A DNA stretch of 64,000 bases from Pseudomonas sp. efr-133-TYG-5 (lineage in GTDB: Bacteria; Pseudomonadota; Gammaproteobacteria; Pseudomonadales; Pseudomonadaceae). The DNA lies in contig NZ_JARVSM010000006.1 of assembly GCF_030209175.1 (NCBI RefSeq), positions 611,414 to 675,413 of the forward strand. The letters are read 5' to 3'. Below the pieces are notes generated by a model. It worked only from the letters and a program-made list of their open reading frames with translations. It had not been told where the DNA came from and did not search any database. The position numbers were made by a program, and so were the translations under genes. Position 1 is the first letter of the stretch, and each line of letters begins with the position of its first letter. Of this stretch, positions 52,327 to 60,916 are shown one piece after another.

Positions 52327-52752
52327 ATGTGGACTTCGACGCAGTATCGCAACGTGGTGCGCGGTAGCGCCTGGTATGACCTGATCGTGACGGCAGCGTT
52401 TGCCACGCCGTGGAGTTTCGCCGCGGTGCATGCGGCGTTGACGGCGCTGAGTCAGGCGCTGGCGTTGCCCGGTGAACTGCCGCCCTTCGCGCCTGTGCAT
52501 ATGCTCATGGCGAATCTGTTGGGCTCGGTGGTGTGCGTGTGGGCGTTGCTGCGGATTCGTCATCCGCAGGCGCGTTATGGACGGTATGACGCGCTGGCGC
52601 GGTTTCTGTTTGCGACCTGGCAGGCGTATGCCCTGGTGCATGGTGCCAGTTCGTTGCTGGTGGTTTTTCTGGTCTTCGAGTTGGCGTGGGGCATTGCACA
52701 GCTGTTGCCTGTGCGGACGCCTTCGCGCGCTGGATCGCTCGCACCGTGTTGA
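52327..52752 (+). CDS. Small membrane protein under a MerR-type promoter (141 aa)
   Basis: This four-helix hydrophobic protein has segments WYDLIVTAAFATPWSFAAVH, MLMANLLGSVVCVWALLRI and SSLLVVFLVFELAWGIAQLL. The ATG at 52327 follows GGAG. The promoter carries a MerR dyad, so it is likely the main target of the divergent regulator. No family was recognised. Confidence 0.78.
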   Translation: MWTSTQYRNVVRGSAWYDLIVTAAFATPWSFAAVHAALTALSQALALPGELPPFAPVHMLMANLLGSVVCVWALLRIRHPQARYGRYDALARFLFATWQAYALVHGASSLLVVFLVFELAWGIAQLLPVRTPSRAGSLAPC

Positions 52753-52770
52753 TGACGTACCGCCGCTGAA

Positions 52771-52800
52771 CCCGTGGCAGCGAGCCTGCTCGCGAAAAGG
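52771..52800. repeat. Single REP element
   Basis: CCCGTGGCAGCGAGCCTGCTCGCGAAAAGG is a lone REP (same class as the 51075 pair) between the membrane protein stop and the converging permease stop. Confidence 0.75.
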
Positions 52801-52816
52801 CTCGCCCCAACGCCAA

Positions 52817-53743
52817 TCAATGCCCTGACTGCCATGGCTGCCCCAACGACACCGGTGCATACAACCGAGTCCGCACGGCATCGCGCGACAACAGCACCAG
52901 CACCACAATCGTCGCGACGTACGGCAGCATCGCCAGCAGGCTCGACGGAATCGCCAGCCCCAGGCCCTGCGCCACCAGGTGCAGGATGCTGGCGAGGCCA
53001 AACAGGTAGGCCCCGAGCAACAGGCGCCACACCCGCCAACTGGCAAACACCACCAGCGCCAGGGCGATCCAGCCACGCCCGGCGGTCATGTTTTCCGCCC
53101 ACATCGGCGTGTACGCCAGCGACAGGTAAGCCCCGGCCAGCCCGGCCATCGCCCCGCCGAACAGCACCGCCAGGGTGCGCACGGTCAATACCGGCAGGCC
53201 CATGGCACTGGCCGCGTCCGGGTTCTCGCCGACCGCTTGAATGATCAGGCCGATCCGACTCTTGACGATCACCCATGCCACCAGCGCAAACAGGGCGAAC
53301 GACAGATACACCAGCAGATCCTGAGCAAACAGCATGCGCCCGAGCAGCGGAATCTCGCTCAAGTACGCAATCGCCACCGGCTCGAACCCGGCCAGGGGCT
53401 TGCCAACCCACGCCGCGCCGACAAAGGTCGACAGGCCCACGCCGAAAATCGTCAGCGCCAGCCCGGTCGCCACCTGATTGGCATTGAACAGCAGCGCGAC
53501 CACGGCAAACAGCGCCGACAGTAGCATCCCGGCGAGCATCGCCAGCAACACGCCGAGCCACAGATTGCCGCTGCTGAAGGCGACGATAAACCCGATCACC
53601 GCGCCAAACAGCATCATGCCTTCCTGGCCAAGGTTGAGCACGCCGCTCTTTTCGCAGATCAGTTCACCCAGTGCCACCAGCAGCAGCGGTGTGCCGCAAC
53701 GCACCATGGCGTAGAGAATATTGCTCAGCAGATCGATATCCAT
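52817..53743 (-). CDS. ABC transporter permease, nucleoside-type (308 aa)
   Basis: This inner-membrane permease of the BPD_transp_2 (YufQ-like) group has about 8-9 hydrophobic helices and the GENPDAASAMGLPV region. It pairs with the adjacent permease and the ATPase to import nucleosides or purines delivered by BMP-type binding proteins. The ATG at 53743 overlaps the upstream stop by one base (TGATG). A GTG at 53746 is also possible. Confidence 0.88.
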   Translation of the reverse strand: MDIDLLSNILYAMVRCGTPLLLVALGELICEKSGVLNLGQEGMMLFGAVIGFIVAFSSGNLWLGVLLAMLAGMLLSALFAVVALLFNANQVATGLALTIFGVGLSTFVGAAWVGKPLAGFEPVAIAYLSEIPLLGRMLFAQDLLVYLSFALFALVAWVIVKSRIGLIIQAVGENPDAASAMGLPVLTVRTLAVLFGGAMAGLAGAYLSLAYTPMWAENMTAGRGWIALALVVFASWRVWRLLLGAYLFGLASILHLVAQGLGLAIPSSLLAMLPYVATIVVLVLLSRDAVRTRLYAPVSLGQPWQSGH

Positions 53744-54849
53744 CACAGCGCTCCGGCGGTTACGGCGGTGGTTGAAGTACGCCGCGCCCAGTGCAGGTTC
53801 AGGCGCGGGCGATAGAGAATCAGCACGTCACAGGCGAGCAGGAAAAACAGCATCATCCCTTGGAACAATTGGCTGATTGCCTGCGGCAGGTTGAGGGTCA
53901 TCTGCGCGCTCTCGCCGCCGATGTAGAGCAGTGCCATCAGCAGGCTGGAGCACAGAATCCCCAGCGGATTCAGGCGCCCGAGGAACGCCACGGTGATCGC
54001 CGCGTAGCCGTAGCCCGGCGAGACCTGCGGCACCAGTTGGCCGATCGGCCCGGTGACTTCGCAGACCCCGGCCAGGCCCGCCAGTGCGCCGCTGATCAGC
54101 AGCGCCAGCCAGATCAGGCGCTTCTCGCGAAAACCGACCAGACCGGCCGCACGCTTGTCCAGCCCGAGCACTTTGATCTGGAAGCCGATAAAACTTTTCT
54201 GCAGCAACACCCACACCGCCACCAGCGCGAGCAGGGCGAAATACACCCCGGCGTGTACCCGGCCATCCTCCAGCAGCAACGGCAGGCGGCTGGCGTCGCC
54301 GAACATCGCCGACTCGGGAAAGTTGTACCCGGCCGGGTCCTTCAACGGCCCGTGGACGCAGAACAGCAAGAGGTTCAGGGCAATGTAATTGAGCATGATG
54401 CTGGTGAGGATTTCATTGGCGTTGAAGCGCGTGCGCAGCCACGCGGTGAGCCCGGCCCACGCGGCACCGGCGAGGGTGCCGGTGAGCAGGATCAGCACCA
54501 GCGCCCAGCGGCTCTGCATATCGATGATGTGCACCGCCAGCGCGCTGCCGGCCAGCGCGCCGAGGAGCAACTGGCCTTCGGCGCCGATGTTCCAGATCCG
54601 CGCCTGATAGGCCACCGCCAGGCCCAGGGCGCAGAGCAGGATCGGCAACGCCTTGACCAGGAGCTCGGACACGCCGTACAGGTCGCTGACCGGGGCGATC
54701 AGCAAGGTGTGCAGGGTTTGCAGCGGATCGTGACCGAGGGCGATGAACAGCAGCGAGCCGCAGCCGAGGGTCAGCAGTGCCGCCAGCAGCGGCGAGCACC
54801 ACAGCATCAGGCGCGACTGGCGGCCACGGGGTTCGAGGGAAAGCAGCAT
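53743..54849 (-). CDS. ABC transporter permease, nucleoside-type (368 aa)
   Basis: This is the YufP-like permease with the first helix LAALLTLGCGSLLFIALG, GAEGQLLLGALAGSAL and ITVAFLGRLNPLGILCSSLLMALLYIGGE. It starts 11 nt after the ATPase gene; GGAG lies upstream of the ATG at 54849. The continuation to 54975 is a shadow. It is part of the leftward ABC operon. Confidence 0.88.
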   Translation of the reverse strand: MLLSLEPRGRQSRLMLWCSPLLAALLTLGCGSLLFIALGHDPLQTLHTLLIAPVSDLYGVSELLVKALPILLCALGLAVAYQARIWNIGAEGQLLLGALAGSALAVHIIDMQSRWALVLILLTGTLAGAAWAGLTAWLRTRFNANEILTSIMLNYIALNLLLFCVHGPLKDPAGYNFPESAMFGDASRLPLLLEDGRVHAGVYFALLALVAVWVLLQKSFIGFQIKVLGLDKRAAGLVGFREKRLIWLALLISGALAGLAGVCEVTGPIGQLVPQVSPGYGYAAITVAFLGRLNPLGILCSSLLMALLYIGGESAQMTLNLPQAISQLFQGMMLFFLLACDVLILYRPRLNLHWARRTSTTAVTAGAL

Positions 54850-54860
54850 GGAAAACTCCG

Positions 54861-56411
54861 TTAAACCGTGGCGTGGGAAGGTTGAGGGCGTTCGAACTGG
54901 CCGGCCATCCAGCCGCCGACATCGCTGAGCCGGGTGTCCGCCGTCGCGTGCAGTGCCGAGAGACGGCCGCCGCACAACGCACCGAGGCGGTCGCTGATCT
55001 GGAACAGTTCGTCGAGGTCTTCGCTGATCACCAGGATCGCCGCGCCGGCATCGCGCAGGGCGATCAGCGCGCGGTGGATGATCGCCGCTGCGCCGACGTC
55101 GACGCCCCAGGTCGGGTGCGCCGCCACCAGCAGTTTCGGTTGCTGGAGGATCTCCCGGCCCAGGATGAATTTCTGCAGGTTGCCGCCGGACAGACTGCGG
55201 GCGGCCGCTTGCGTGTCCGGGGTTTTCACCGCGAAGCGCTGGATGATGGCCTCGGCGAGTGCCTGGACTTTGCTGCGCTCGATCAGGCCATGGCGGACCA
55301 GCCCGTGTTGAAAGGCCGTGAGCAGCGCGTTGTCCGCCAGGCTCAGCTCCGGCACTGCGCCGTGGCCCAGGCGTTCGGCCGGGACGAAGGCCAGGCCGAG
55401 TCTGCGCCGTGCATCCGCACGCAAATCGCCGACGGCACGTGAGGCAAAGGCAATCCTTGCCGCGTCCGCGCGGGGCAGCGGTTGTTCGCCGCTGAGCAGC
55501 GCCAGCAATTCATCCTGACCGTTGCCGGCGACCCCGGCGATGCCGACGATTTCACCGCTGCGTACCTGCAAGTCGATGCTGCTCAGCGAACAGCCGAACG
55601 GGTCGGGGTTGCGCCAGCTCAGGTCGCGGACCTGCAGGAACGGAACGCCGCCGCTGACCTTGGGATACTCGCCGATCAACGCGGCAGCCTCGCCGACCAT
55701 CAATTGCGCCAGTTGCGGGTCGGAGCATTCTGCCGGTCGGCAATGCCCGGCGACGCGGCCGCCGCGCAACACGGTGGCGCTGTGGCACAGGGCGCGGACT
55801 TCCGCCAGTTTGTGGCTGATGAAGAGGATGCTGCAGCCCTCGGCAGCGAGGCGGCGCAGGGTGCTGAACAAGTCGTCGGCCTCCTGCGGGGTGAGCACCG
55901 AGGTCGGCTCGTCGAGGATCAGCAGGCGAATGTCCTGCATCAGGCAGCGGACGATTTCCACCCGTTGCCGCTCGCCCATCGACAGACTGTGGACCAGTCG
56001 CTGCGGTTCCAGCGCCATGCCATAGCGCTGTGCGACCTCGCGAATCCGCGGTTCCAGCTGTTTCGGTGTACCGGCACCCGCCCCCATGGCCAGGGCGATG
56101 TTCTGCGCCACGCTGAGGGTTTCGAACAGCGAGAAATGCTGGAACACCATGCCGATGCCCAACTGCCGCGCCTGGGCCGGACTGCGGACATGAATGCGCT
56201 GCCCCTGCCAGAGGATTTCGCCCGCGTCCGCCTGGGTCACGCCGTAGATGATTTTCATCAGGGTGCTTTTGCCAGCGCCGTTTTCCCCGAGCAGGGCATG
56301 GATTTCCCCGCTGGCGATGTTCAGGTCGATGGCATCGTTGGCCAGGCAACCGGGGTAGCGTTTGCTGATATGGCGCAGTTGCAGGCGCGGCGTTGAATCT
56401 GGGCTGGGCAT
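54861..56411 (-). CDS. ABC transporter ATP-binding protein, fused double domain (516 aa)
   Basis: It has two ABC domains. The first is complete (Walker A GENGAGKST at 42-50, signature LSMGERQRVEI, Walker B LLILDEPTS). The second is degenerate: Walker A is replaced by GVAGNGQDELLALLSG and Walker B by LVAAHPTWGVD, although the SGGN signature (LSGGNLQKFILGREI) is kept. This is usual for sugar/nucleoside uptake ATPases. It is the first gene of the ABC operon. Confidence 0.9.
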   Translation of the reverse strand: MPSPDSTPRLQLRHISKRYPGCLANDAIDLNIASGEIHALLGENGAGKSTLMKIIYGVTQADAGEILWQGQRIHVRSPAQARQLGIGMVFQHFSLFETLSVAQNIALAMGAGAGTPKQLEPRIREVAQRYGMALEPQRLVHSLSMGERQRVEIVRCLMQDIRLLILDEPTSVLTPQEADDLFSTLRRLAAEGCSILFISHKLAEVRALCHSATVLRGGRVAGHCRPAECSDPQLAQLMVGEAAALIGEYPKVSGGVPFLQVRDLSWRNPDPFGCSLSSIDLQVRSGEIVGIAGVAGNGQDELLALLSGEQPLPRADAARIAFASRAVGDLRADARRRLGLAFVPAERLGHGAVPELSLADNALLTAFQHGLVRHGLIERSKVQALAEAIIQRFAVKTPDTQAAARSLSGGNLQKFILGREILQQPKLLVAAHPTWGVDVGAAAIIHRALIALRDAGAAILVISEDLDELFQISDRLGALCGGRLSALHATADTRLSDVGGWMAGQFERPQPSHATV

Positions 56412-56860
56412 GACAGGCTCGACTGGCTTGGAGTTGTGCCTGTGGATAAAGCAATTTCCTGGCCATTGAGTCAGGAACCGCTGCAGCCCCGACGCAGCAG
56501 CCGCTGGCGCAGAGCCGCGCAGAGCAATTGGCCCTGGCGCGCGGCACCAATAGAGAGCAAAGCCATTGATCAGGCTCCAGTTTTGCCCGTCGGCAATTGG
56601 TCAAAAAACGAGCAAATGTCTGGGGGCTATGCAGCACCTGCGACTGCGCCAGCCATGAACGGGTTATCCACAGGTTGCTCCACAGTATTTGTGTGCAAGC
56701 GGCAATCGCGGGCATAAGCACTCGCGTGCTTTCTTCTAATGGTGATAAACCGTGCTAACTACTTGTTCCTGCTTGAAATTTTCGCTGGCTGGGGAAAATT
56801 GAACGAAAAATGAACAAACCGCGCAAAGCCACGTGACAGAAGGGTTACAGCGGTATGTGC
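56412..56860. other. 449-bp intergenic region with two DnaA-box-like sequences
   Basis: This region separates the ABC operon from the YigZ-family gene. It contains TTATCCACA at 56664-56672; a second copy is at 56866-56874 in the extreme 3' end of the YigZ reading frame. An AT-richer stretch (56730-56820) could contain the ABC promoter. No gene was supported. Confidence 0.6.
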
Positions 56861-57601
56861 TCAGGTTATCCACAGTCGGGTGCACAGCCGGTGTGGGCAA
56901 CTCTGCGGAATAAGCGCAATGGCCAATGCCCTAAAAGATCGCAGCCCTCGGCAGCGGGTGATGCGTTGCGGCGCAGGGGCTGGAGAAGGCTCAGGACGTG
57001 TTCGGGCGCTTTTGCCCGTCTGACGCTGCAACACAATCCGTCCCCGGCTCAAATCCGCCAGTTGCGTCTGCAACAGATCGATCTGCGCTGCACCCAGCGC
57101 CAGCTGCAACTCGACACCATTGGCCGTGAAGTGCTCGTCCACCACCAGGCCGCCAAGATCCGCCACCCGCAACTTCACCAGCGCCAGTTCGGCGAAGCTG
57201 CAGGCACAGTGCACCGGCACGCGGCTGATCAATTCGACTTTGGCTGCCGCCTGCAGGCACTTGTTGGCGCCACCGCCATAGGCCCGGGCCAGGCCGCCGG
57301 TGCCCAGTTGAATGCCGCCGTACCAGCGGATCACCAGCACCGCGACCTGATCGCAGTGCTGGGCCTCGATGGCCGCCAGGATCGGCCGCCCGGCAGTGCC
57401 GCCGGGTTCGCCATCGTCGTTGCTGCGGTACTGATCGCCGAGTTTCCACGCCCAGCAATTGTGCGAGGCATTCAAGTCGCTGTGCTGCGCGAAAAACGCC
57501 TGCGCATCGGCGGGGCTGCTGATCGGCGTGGCGAACGTGATGAAGCGGCTCTTGCGAATATCTTCGCGGTACTCGCAAAAACCGCTGAGGGTGAAGGGCA
57601 T
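56861..57601 (-). CDS. YigZ/IMPACT family protein with extended C-terminus (246 aa)
   Basis: The N-terminal domain is the UPF0029/IMPACT signature: FITFATPISSPADAQAFFAQHSD, NCWAWKLGDQYRSNDDGEPGGTAGRPIL and VLVIRWYGGIQLGTGGLARAYGGGA. YigZ proteins are about 200 residues. Here about 50 more residues (from about 195) look low-complexity and unlike the family, suggesting a lost stop or a frameshift near 57000. Function in translation control or proteolysis is not defined. Confidence 0.82.
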   Translation of the reverse strand: MPFTLSGFCEYREDIRKSRFITFATPISSPADAQAFFAQHSDLNASHNCWAWKLGDQYRSNDDGEPGGTAGRPILAAIEAQHCDQVAVLVIRWYGGIQLGTGGLARAYGGGANKCLQAAAKVELISRVPVHCACSFAELALVKLRVADLGGLVVDEHFTANGVELQLALGAAQIDLLQTQLADLSRGRIVLQRQTGKSARTRPEPSPAPAPQRITRCRGLRSFRALAIALIPQSCPHRLCTRLWIT

Positions 57602-57608
57602 AAACGTC

Positions 57609-58259
57609 TTAAATAGTCGGAGTGAGGCCGCAGCCTTTGAGAATGATGCGGATCAGGTTGTTGCCGGCGTCTTCCATGTCCTGCTTGGTCAATTTGCTGC
57701 GACCGCTGACCCGGCAGATCTGGGTGGCGAAGTCGGCGTAGTGCTGGGTGCTGCCCCACAGCAGGAAAATCAGGTGCACCGGATCCACCGGGTCCATCTT
57801 GCCGGCGTCGATCCACGCCTGGAACACCGCCGCCCGACCCTGGAACCAGGCACGGTAGTCCTGGTTGAAATACTCGGTGAGGCATTCGCCACCGCTGATC
57901 ACTTCCATGGCGAAAATCCGCGAGGCCTGTGGCTGGCGCCGGGAGAATTCCATTTTTGCGCGGATGTAGCGGGTCAACGCTTCGGCCGGATCGTCCTCGG
58001 CGGTGAGCGTATTGAAGGTGCTGTCCCACAGCTCGATGATGTTGCTCAGCACCGCGACGTACAGGCCGAGCTTGTTGGTGAAGTAATAATGCAGGTTCGC
58101 CTTGGGCAACCCGGCCTTCACGGCGATGGTGTTCATGCTGGTGCCTTTGTACCCGTGACGGGCGAACTCGTCCTCGGCGGCTTTGATGATGGTCTCTTCG
58201 TTTTTCTGACGAATGCGGCTGGCGGGTTTGCCGCCATGGGCTGGGACTTCAAAGGTCAT
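57609..58259 (-). CDS. TetR-family regulator, RutR-like (216 aa)
   Basis: The TetR helix-turn-helix (IIKAAEDEFARHGYKGTSMNTIAVKAGLPKANLHYYFTNKLGLY) and a C-terminal YcdC/RutR-type domain (CLTEYFNQDYRAWFQGRAAVFQAWIDAGKMDPVDPVHLIFLLWGSTQHYADF) are clear. RutR senses pyrimidines or purines; here a purine-linked control of the neighbouring permease is likely. The ATG at 58259 has GGAAG upstream. Confidence 0.85.
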   Translation of the reverse strand: MTFEVPAHGGKPASRIRQKNEETIIKAAEDEFARHGYKGTSMNTIAVKAGLPKANLHYYFTNKLGLYVAVLSNIIELWDSTFNTLTAEDDPAEALTRYIRAKMEFSRRQPQASRIFAMEVISGGECLTEYFNQDYRAWFQGRAAVFQAWIDAGKMDPVDPVHLIFLLWGSTQHYADFATQICRVSGRSKLTKQDMEDAGNNLIRIILKGCGLTPTI

Positions 58260-58347
58260 AGGCACTTCCGGGTTTGTCTGTGGGTGCAACCAGTTGCGTT
58301 GATAGCGCACCCACAGGCATCCGACAAGTCCCGCGACAATAAAACCG

Positions 58348-59736
58348 TTACGCCTGTTCGATCTTGTCCAGTGGAGCGTGGGCTGTGCTGCTCGCGGTTT
58401 TTGCCTCCGGCAGCAGCAGGCACAGGATAATCGCGGTCAGGCCACCGCTGGTGATGGCCGAGTCGAACAGGTTCTGCACCAGTTTCGGCAGCAGGTGCAG
58501 CAGGTTCGGTTGCGCGGCGATACCCAGGCCGACGCCGAACGAGGTGGCGATGATCAGCATGCTGCGCCGGTCCAGGGGCGACTGCGCAAGGATGCGCACA
58601 CCGGCCGCCGCGACGCTGCCGAACATCACCAGGGTAGCGCCGCCGAGCACCGGTTTGGGGATCTGCTGCAGCACCGCGCCGATCAGCGGAAACAGGCCGA
58701 GCGCAAACAGGATCACGCCGATGTACAGGCCGACGTAGCGACTGGCCACGCCGGTCAACTGAATCACCCCGTTGTTCTGCGCGAAAGTGGTGTTGGGAAA
58801 GGCGCTGAACGTCGCCGCGATCATGCAGCTGACGCCGTCACCCAATACTCCGCCGCGTAACCGGCTTATATAGGAAGGGCCGGTGATCGGTTGGCGGGCG
58901 AGCATGCAGTTGGCGGTGAGGTCGCCGACGGTTTCGATGGTGCTGATCAGATAAATCAGCGCGACCGGCAGGAAAGCCGTCCAGTCGAAACTGAATCCGA
59001 ACTTGAATGGCGTAGGAAGACTCACCAGCGGCAGGTCAGGCAAGGCCTGCGGCACCAGTTTGCCAGTGCACCAGGCGGCCAGGCTGCCGAGCAGCAGACC
59101 GATGATGATCGCCGAAAGTCGTATCCACGGTGTGTTCGAGCGGTTGAGCAGGATGATCGTCAGCAGCACGAACAGGCCCAGCGCCAGATTGCCCGGGGCG
59201 CCGAAGTCCGCTGCGTTGAAGCCGCCACCCAGATCGGTGATGCCGACCTTGATCAGGCTCACCCCGATCAGAGTGATGACGATGCCGGTCACCAGCGGCG
59301 TCACCACCCGGCGCAACTGACCGATGCAGCGACTGAGCACGATCTGCACCACGGCACCGAAAAAACACACACCGAAGATCATCGCCAGAATCTCCTCCGG
59401 CGTGCCGCCGCGTTGCTTGACCAGAAATCCGGCCGACAGCACCGCGCCGAGAAAGGCGAAACTGGTGCCTTGCAGGCAGATCATCCCCGCACCGATGCCG
59501 AACGGCCGCCGCGCCTGAATAAAGGTGCCGACCCCGGACACCATCAGCGCCATGCTGATCAGGTACGGCAAGTGCGCGGTCAGGCCGAGGGCCGAGCCGA
59601 TCACCAGCGGCGGGGTGATGATGCCGACGAAACTGGCGAGCACGTGTTGCAGTGCGGCAAGCACGGCCGCGAGCGGTTTGGGGCGGTCGTCGAGGCCGTA
59701 GATCAGTTCGCTGGACGGTTCAGAATCTGGCTGCAT
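58348..59736 (-). CDS. NCS2 purine permease (xanthine/urate type, 462 aa)
   Basis: This nucleobase:cation symporter-2 protein has 14 predicted helices. The family motif QN-x-G is visible (FAQNNGVIQLTGVASR), along with FVGIITPPLVIG near the N-terminus. It probably imports xanthine or uric acid. It matches the urate-producing activity of the 8-oxoguanine deaminase nearby and is preceded by the RutR-like regulator. The ATG at 59736 is the preferred start; the ribosome site is weak. Confidence 0.87.
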   Translation of the reverse strand: MQPDSEPSSELIYGLDDRPKPLAAVLAALQHVLASFVGIITPPLVIGSALGLTAHLPYLISMALMVSGVGTFIQARRPFGIGAGMICLQGTSFAFLGAVLSAGFLVKQRGGTPEEILAMIFGVCFFGAVVQIVLSRCIGQLRRVVTPLVTGIVITLIGVSLIKVGITDLGGGFNAADFGAPGNLALGLFVLLTIILLNRSNTPWIRLSAIIIGLLLGSLAAWCTGKLVPQALPDLPLVSLPTPFKFGFSFDWTAFLPVALIYLISTIETVGDLTANCMLARQPITGPSYISRLRGGVLGDGVSCMIAATFSAFPNTTFAQNNGVIQLTGVASRYVGLYIGVILFALGLFPLIGAVLQQIPKPVLGGATLVMFGSVAAAGVRILAQSPLDRRSMLIIATSFGVGLGIAAQPNLLHLLPKLVQNLFDSAITSGGLTAIILCLLLPEAKTASSTAHAPLDKIEQA

Positions 59737-59858
59737 GGGTTTAGGCTTCTTTTTGAAGGATCGAGGTTGATCCCTGCTTTGCAAAAAGCTGTCCACTTGC
59801 TCAGGTTATTCGCTGATTTTCTTGCTCAGGCCCAGCGTGGCTGGGCTTTTGCGCTATT

Positions 59859-60779
59859 TCAACGGGTCGCCGCCAGGCTCTCCAGAAAGCTCTCCAGCAC
59901 CAAATGGGGGCGCCGCCCCTTGCGCGTGACCGATGCGAGGCTCAAGTCGTAGAACCGCGTCGTCGATTTCAGCGCACGCAGGCGCCCCTGCTGTACCCAA
60001 AGGCTGGCGTAGTGATCCGGCAGATAACCGATGTAGCGCCCGGTCAGGATCAGAAACGCCATACCTTCGCGGTCGGAAGCACTGGCGGTGCAGTTGAGCG
60101 CCTGGTAATGCGCCTGGATGTCTGCCGGCAACCGAAAGGTCGGGGCGATGGCGTCCTGGCTGTTCAGGCGTTCGTCATCGAGCTGCTTGTCATCGACATA
60201 GAACAGCGGATGACCGACCGCGCAATAAAGCAGCGAACGCTCGCTGTACAGCGGCTGGTATTCCAGCCCCGACAGGGCGCTGGCCTGCGGCACCACGCCG
60301 ACATGCAGGCGCCCGTCGAGCACACCTTGCTCGACTTCGTTGGGGGCGATCATGCGGATCTGGATCTGCACGTCCGGCCCGCGTTCCTTCAATTGCGCCA
60401 GCGCGTGGGTGATGCGCATGTGGGGCAGGGTGACCAGGTTGTCGGTCAGGCCGATGATCAACTCGCCGCGCAAATGCTGGTGCAGACCGTTGACCTCGGT
60501 GCGGAAACTTTCCAGTGCACTCAACAGCTGCAGTGCCGACTGATAGACCTCGCGGCCCTCTTCGGTCAGGGAGAATCCGGCGCGCCCGCGTTGGCACAGA
60601 CGCAGACCGAGGCGTTGCTCCAGATCGCTCATCTGCTGGCTGATCGCCGAGCGGCCGATGCCGAGCACGGTTTCGGCGGCCGAAAAGCCGCCGCACTCGA
60701 CCACGCTGCGGAAGATCCGTAGCAGGCGGATATCGAAGTCGCTGACCTGGGCCAGGGGATCGGGGCGGCGGGTGCTCAT
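59859..60779 (-). CDS. bauR: LysR-type regulator BauR-like (306 aa)
   Basis: The N-terminal HTH (FDIRLLRIFRSVVECGGFSAAETVLGIGRSAISQQMSDLEQRLG) is followed by a substrate-binding domain. It is divergent from bauA, as in P. aeruginosa, where BauR activates beta-alanine catabolism. Between them a candidate operator lies at 60807-60823. Confidence 0.83.
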   Translation of the reverse strand: MSTRRPDPLAQVSDFDIRLLRIFRSVVECGGFSAAETVLGIGRSAISQQMSDLEQRLGLRLCQRGRAGFSLTEEGREVYQSALQLLSALESFRTEVNGLHQHLRGELIIGLTDNLVTLPHMRITHALAQLKERGPDVQIQIRMIAPNEVEQGVLDGRLHVGVVPQASALSGLEYQPLYSERSLLYCAVGHPLFYVDDKQLDDERLNSQDAIAPTFRLPADIQAHYQALNCTASASDREGMAFLILTGRYIGYLPDHYASLWVQQGRLRALKSTTRFYDLSLASVTRKGRRPHLVLESFLESLAATR

Positions 60780-60806
60780 GGTGGTCAGCTCAAAGTTTAG
60801 TAATGA

Positions 60807-60823
60807 TCTAACTGAAGGTTAGA
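60807..60823. promoter_or_regulatory. Candidate BauR operator
   Basis: The perfect palindrome TCTAAC-TGAAG-GTTAGA (6-bp arms, 5-bp centre) lies in the 137-bp divergent region between bauR and bauA, about 95 bp upstream of bauA. It also has the T-N11-A spacing typical of LysR-type sites. Confidence 0.6.
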
Positions 60824-60916
60824 AGAGTTGGATTTCACCGACTTTATTCGCGTGGCAACTTAGCTGCAACAACGCTTTTTATCTCCCTGCCGCTTTTGCT
60901 TTGCGAGGATTTGTCG

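Noticed and set aside
56664..56874. Replication origin suggested by two DnaA boxes
   Set aside because: Only two boxes, no AT-rich unwinding element and no dnaA, dnaN or gyrB neighbours.
59830..59850. Terminator-like hairpin GCCCAGC/GCTGGGC with TTTT
   Set aside because: It points rightward, but no rightward gene ends there; the neighbouring genes are both leftward.
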